A stretch of 64,000 nt of DNA from positions 5,747,501 to 5,811,500 of the forward strand of contig JABWDB010000009.1 in the NCBI GenBank assembly GCA_019614645.1. The letters run 5' to 3'. The notes under the pieces are model-generated. The model was given only the letters and a program-made list of their open reading frames with translations. It made no database searches and was not told the DNA's origin. The position numbers were made by a program, and so were the translations under genes. Below are positions 61,045 to 64,000 of this stretch, piece after piece. The stretch's first letter is position 1. The number at the start of each line of letters is the position of its first letter. The stretch is from Stratiolaelaps scimitus (taxonomy: Eukaryota; Arthropoda; Arachnida; Mesostigmata; Laelapidae).

Positions 61045-61789
61045 AGCACTAGAGGGAGAGTCTCGGAGACAATAAGATAGCAGCTTGCCACCCTCCGATA
61101 CCAGGTACGAGTACGGACCCACCCGAGTAAAAAGAAGCAGGACAGCACAAAACAGTGATTATAGAACACAACAACAACAGCAGCAGCAGAAACGACAGCA
61201 AGATCGGCTGCAGGCGGTCGCGATCCAGACGCCGGTGGTGACAAGTGTTTCGAGCATAGTGGACACAGTAGTCACACAGTAGTTTTATCGTTCTGGCACC
61301 GGTAATAGTAGTAGTGGTAGCAGTAGCCGCCGTAGGGGTACAACAACGAAAGCAAACCGCCGCCATGATCGTTAACAGGGCAGACATCGCGGGACGAGAC
61401 CTCTCTCGTCGAGGGGAACGAGAGGAATACGGACCACGAAGGTGGCCAGCTGCGCGAAACCGCTGAATGAACGCTGAACGTTCGCTCTGCAGCGAACGGT
61501 CTCCTTCCAGACGCCGTGCGAGCACATTTGAGCACACATTGGCGATACTTCTCGCCGCTTCGGATGCTCGCTGACTAAGTGATGGCTATCACGCATTATA
61601 AATGGTTCGAGTGCAAGGACAAAGCGTGAATGGTGTGAAGTGACAAACAAATAGCTGTGACATCCCAACAAACAAACCGACCAAGTCAGTACAACACAGG
61701 CCAGCGGGCTCATGATGTCTGTATTGCCTTCGTGAGAGAATCGATACAAAAAAAATGCGAATGCTTTAGAAATCAAGATTGGAATGGAG

Positions 61790-61863
61790 ACAGAGAGAGA
61801 GAGAGAGATAGCGTGACCCTCTCTCTCTATATGTATATACATATATATATATATATATATATA
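61790..61863. repeat. GA tract, CT tract and (TA)n cluster
   Basis: A GA run and a shorter CT run separated by about 10 nt can form a hairpin of about 10 bp. A TA tract with TG and CA steps follows directly. Confidence 0.85.
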
Positions 61864-62250
61864 GACAAAGAGAGAGGCAGAGAGTGGCTGAGCCCACACT
61901 CTGCTGTTTCTAGATGTTCATTCTAGAAATATACGTCGCATGACCGACTTGTCTGTTTAGTCCTTGAGAGGATTTGACATGAATATCAGCTTTTACACAA
62001 TACAAATTCATAGGCGAAGAGTCGCCTTTTTTAGTGACGAACAATAAATAGAGAGTGTTCTTTTCTGATTGTTGGTTTGCAGCTGCGATTGCGGCTATTG
62101 TCACTGACGCCGTCGTACATACATCGATTGAGAACCCTGAGACACTTGCAGAAACGGCTTGAAACGCTTATGACTGAGAAGAGCGCGTGTGGGAGCCGGT
62201 GAAGCTCCGCGGGCAGACGAAGGCCGCCCGCCCGCGCGCAGCGTAGACAG

Positions 62251-62430
62251 GCGTACGTTGAGACGAACCTCTTGATCAAGCCTGAAGAGACGAAGACGAT
62301 CTGGTGGTCAAGTGGCTTTCGAGTTAACCCACTTTACGGTCTCGCAGCTGCTGCTGCTACTGCCGCCGCCGCAAAGATCACTTTTCAAGTCTTCCTTCAC
62401 GTGCACATCGAACCGTCAATATGTAGAATG
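62251..62430 (+). CDS. Candidate internal exon, exactly 60 codons
   Basis: The acceptor is GCGTAGACAG at 62250, after a C/G-rich but pyrimidine-leaning stretch. The exon is 180 bases, phase 0 at both ends, and ends at AGAATG before GTAAGAGAA, a good donor. It reads AYVETNLLIKPEETKTIWW, then an alanine run encoded by GCT/GCC triplets, then FQVFLHVHIEPSICRM. The first 20 codons are strongly G/C-ending. If not spliced, the frame stops at 62502. No family is recognised. Confidence 0.35.
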
Positions 62431-62915
62431 GTAAGAGAATTTGCTTGGCAGCACCGAATGGGCCACTTGACATCGCTCGGTGGTGTGACGCAAGGGCACT
62501 GATGACTAGCATCGTCGCCGTGCTCCGCCGTTTGTCGGGTCGCCAAGTTCGAGAAGACGGTGGATAGCAACCGCACTACGGTCTCGGCAAAAAGTGCATG
62601 ATCAAAATCTTAGTTCTTGACTATCATTGGCCGATTTGACACGGAGTTGAGCTTTCGCTTGGGTAGGGACTATCTGAGACTTGTTCTGGTTCATGGGCGT
62701 TAGAATTGTCTTTGTGGATATCGCGATAAAATTTGACCAGGCGACACAACCCCCGGCCAACGGGTTGCAGCGTACACCATACGCTTCGAAGTAACAAATC
62801 ACGGCGAGCGAGTCAATCAAGGATCTCACGACACACACAGGAACGGCTCAGTATTGTTACTTGACCTTACTGACCTCATACAGCTGGCTTGCTCGAGCGA
62901 GCTGACAATGACCCG

Positions 62916-62918
<3 letters not shown>

Positions 62919-62949
<31 letters not shown>
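62919..62949. repeat. (TA)n microsatellite
   Basis: About 31 bases of pure TA. Confidence 0.95.
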
Positions 62950-62952
<3 letters not shown>

Positions 62953-63055
62953 ACGTGGTCACATGGTTGAATCTGTAAACAACGTAACCGTAAGAGATTG
63001 AGTGTGACAAAATAGAGGGAGGGGGTAATCTCGTAGCTCGTCCATCGCCTGCGAA

Positions 63056-63095
63056 ATGGCTTGTCGCGCAGGGCAGATCGGCCGGGGGCCATACG
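63056..63095 (+). CDS. Possible first coding exon
   Basis: An ATG in a strong start context (GCGAAATGG, A at -3 and G at +4) opens MACRAGQIGRGPY. It is followed after one base by GTAAGTATG, a very strong donor, at 63096. Without splicing the frame runs 108 codons to a stop at 63382. An in-between acceptor reading (CGCGCAG at 63071) would make it an internal exon whose phase fits 62430. Which applies cannot be decided here. Confidence 0.25.
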
Positions 63096-63382
63096 GTAAG
63101 TATGTCTGCCTACACGACCTAATACTGCCTGGTTGCTTCGTATATTGGGCGAAGGCGTGTGGGTCTCCTCATCTCCGATCCATGAGCAGGGTCGCGCGAG
63201 AGCCATGCAGAAGCCGAACGCCCAGAAGGAGTGCAAATGGACTGGATCAAAGTCGCTCTAATTGGACTACTGGGTCGCACCCCCCACCCTCGGGGGTCCC
63301 CACGACAAGCCCAGGAAAAGTCCCTGCAAGCACACTGTCGACGATGGCGATGTCCAAGTCCTCAAGCGGGGGCCGTTGTTAG

Positions 63383-64000
63383 CCGTCGGTAGCCACATCA
63401 GCTTCTGTTAGACTGCTCGCCCCCGTGGCTGCACGCCCCGCAACAGAGAGATCCGCTGATGGGGTGGTTGTAAGGGATGGCATCACATCATATATACTGA
63501 GGAGCAGCTGGATGAGGAGAGCCTGTTCCGCCATTGGCACCGCAATACAATGATGTAAGCACTACTGCTCGTAGAAGCCGTACGAGCTGTCCGGCTGACC
63601 GGCCGGCGAGCGAAGGGGATCGGTCGACGAAGCGTGGTGATACACAGGGTAACCAGTGAAGCCTACTGAGGAAAACAAGGGAGTGGACTTCAGCTTCCCT
63701 AAGTAGATGGGAAGAGAGCATAATAGTAGCAGGCGTGGAGCCAAAGCAGCAGTAGTTCTAGCAGTCATCGTCGTGGTAGCAGTTTCAGGAGCAGGAGCAG
63801 GAGTTCGTCGTGGTGGTACATTGTAGCCACAGTGGTATTCTTGTTAATGAAGATTGTTCACTCGTTCAGTTACTCAACATAAACCCGAATACACACATAC
63901 ACACATCGAGTCACACCCACACGCCTCGCTCCGACACATGTGGATATCAAGCAGAGGCAACACAGCAGCTCGGTACCCTTGTTGTGTCCAGTGTAACGGT
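63383..64000. other. No gene seen at the window end
   Basis: The frames are short. The stretch includes imperfect CA-rich sequence at 63885-63930 and a GCA/GGA-rich run near 63740-63820. Nothing else is supported. Confidence 0.5.

Larger units (their letters stand above)
56407..62250. other. Mostly non-coding stretch
   Basis: Apart from the tRNA-like element and the minus exon candidate at 58139, I see no supported gene. A donor-like GTAAGTAAC at 58918 follows an open segment (SDGGSVIGSVLSD), and a minus donor-like GTAAGC lies near 59646. Neither has a clear partner. A poly-C tract is at 57997, a CAG run at 59520, a GGCC palindrome at 61025, and GA, CT and TA tracts lie at 61790-61863. Confidence 0.4.

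Noticed and set aside
1..64000. Bacterial genes, CRISPR array, rRNA or working tRNA genes
   Set aside because: No regularly spaced unique-spacer repeats, no conserved rRNA segments, no intact cloverleaf and no dense same-strand gene runs were seen.

Overview
This 64 kb window is eukaryotic nuclear DNA, most likely from an invertebrate animal and perhaps an arthropod; I cannot place it more closely. The reasons are low coding density (the longest stop-free reading frame is about 280 codons), many textbook GT-AG splice signals, very dense microsatellites, balanced base composition and no obvious loss of CpG. There are no operons, ribosome binding sites, rRNA genes, CRISPR arrays or recognisable bacterial genes. 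I could not name any protein family with confidence, so every coding call is a candidate exon. The calls rest on splice-site quality, the open frame, reading-phase compatibility and, in the best cases, a G/C bias at the third codon position (hand counts).

Layout, plus strand: a candidate exon at 17.2 kb; coding-like sequence at 21.1-21.9 kb ending in a stop codon; two phase-compatible exons at 33.1 and 35.7 kb; weaker candidates at 43.3-45.2 kb and 48.6-49.0 kb; a candidate multi-exon gene end at 55.1-56.4 kb; and candidate exons at 62.3 and 63.1 kb. Minus strand: candidate exons at 58.1, 32.6-32.9, 22.5-22.7 (with a stop codon) and 6.6 kb. Two positions (48.6 and 31.9 kb) have a strong acceptor and a strong donor back to back, as in recursive ('ratchet') splice sites.

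The most coherent reading is a long minus-strand transcription unit. It would run from somewhere above 58 kb, through the two ratchet-like sites, to a terminal exon at 22.5 kb, with plus-strand exons lying opposite its introns. The plus-strand exon ending at 21,935 and the minus-strand exon ending at 22,526 face each other. The roughly 590 bp between them holds a poly(A)-signal-like motif readable from both strands.

The rest looks like intron or intergenic DNA. It carries (TA)n, (CT)n/(GA)n, (CA)n and trinucleotide microsatellites, an unusual number of pure G/C tracts of 9-13 bp, diverged tRNA-derived SINE-like pieces, and a 71-nt perfect-arm hairpin at 39.9 kb.
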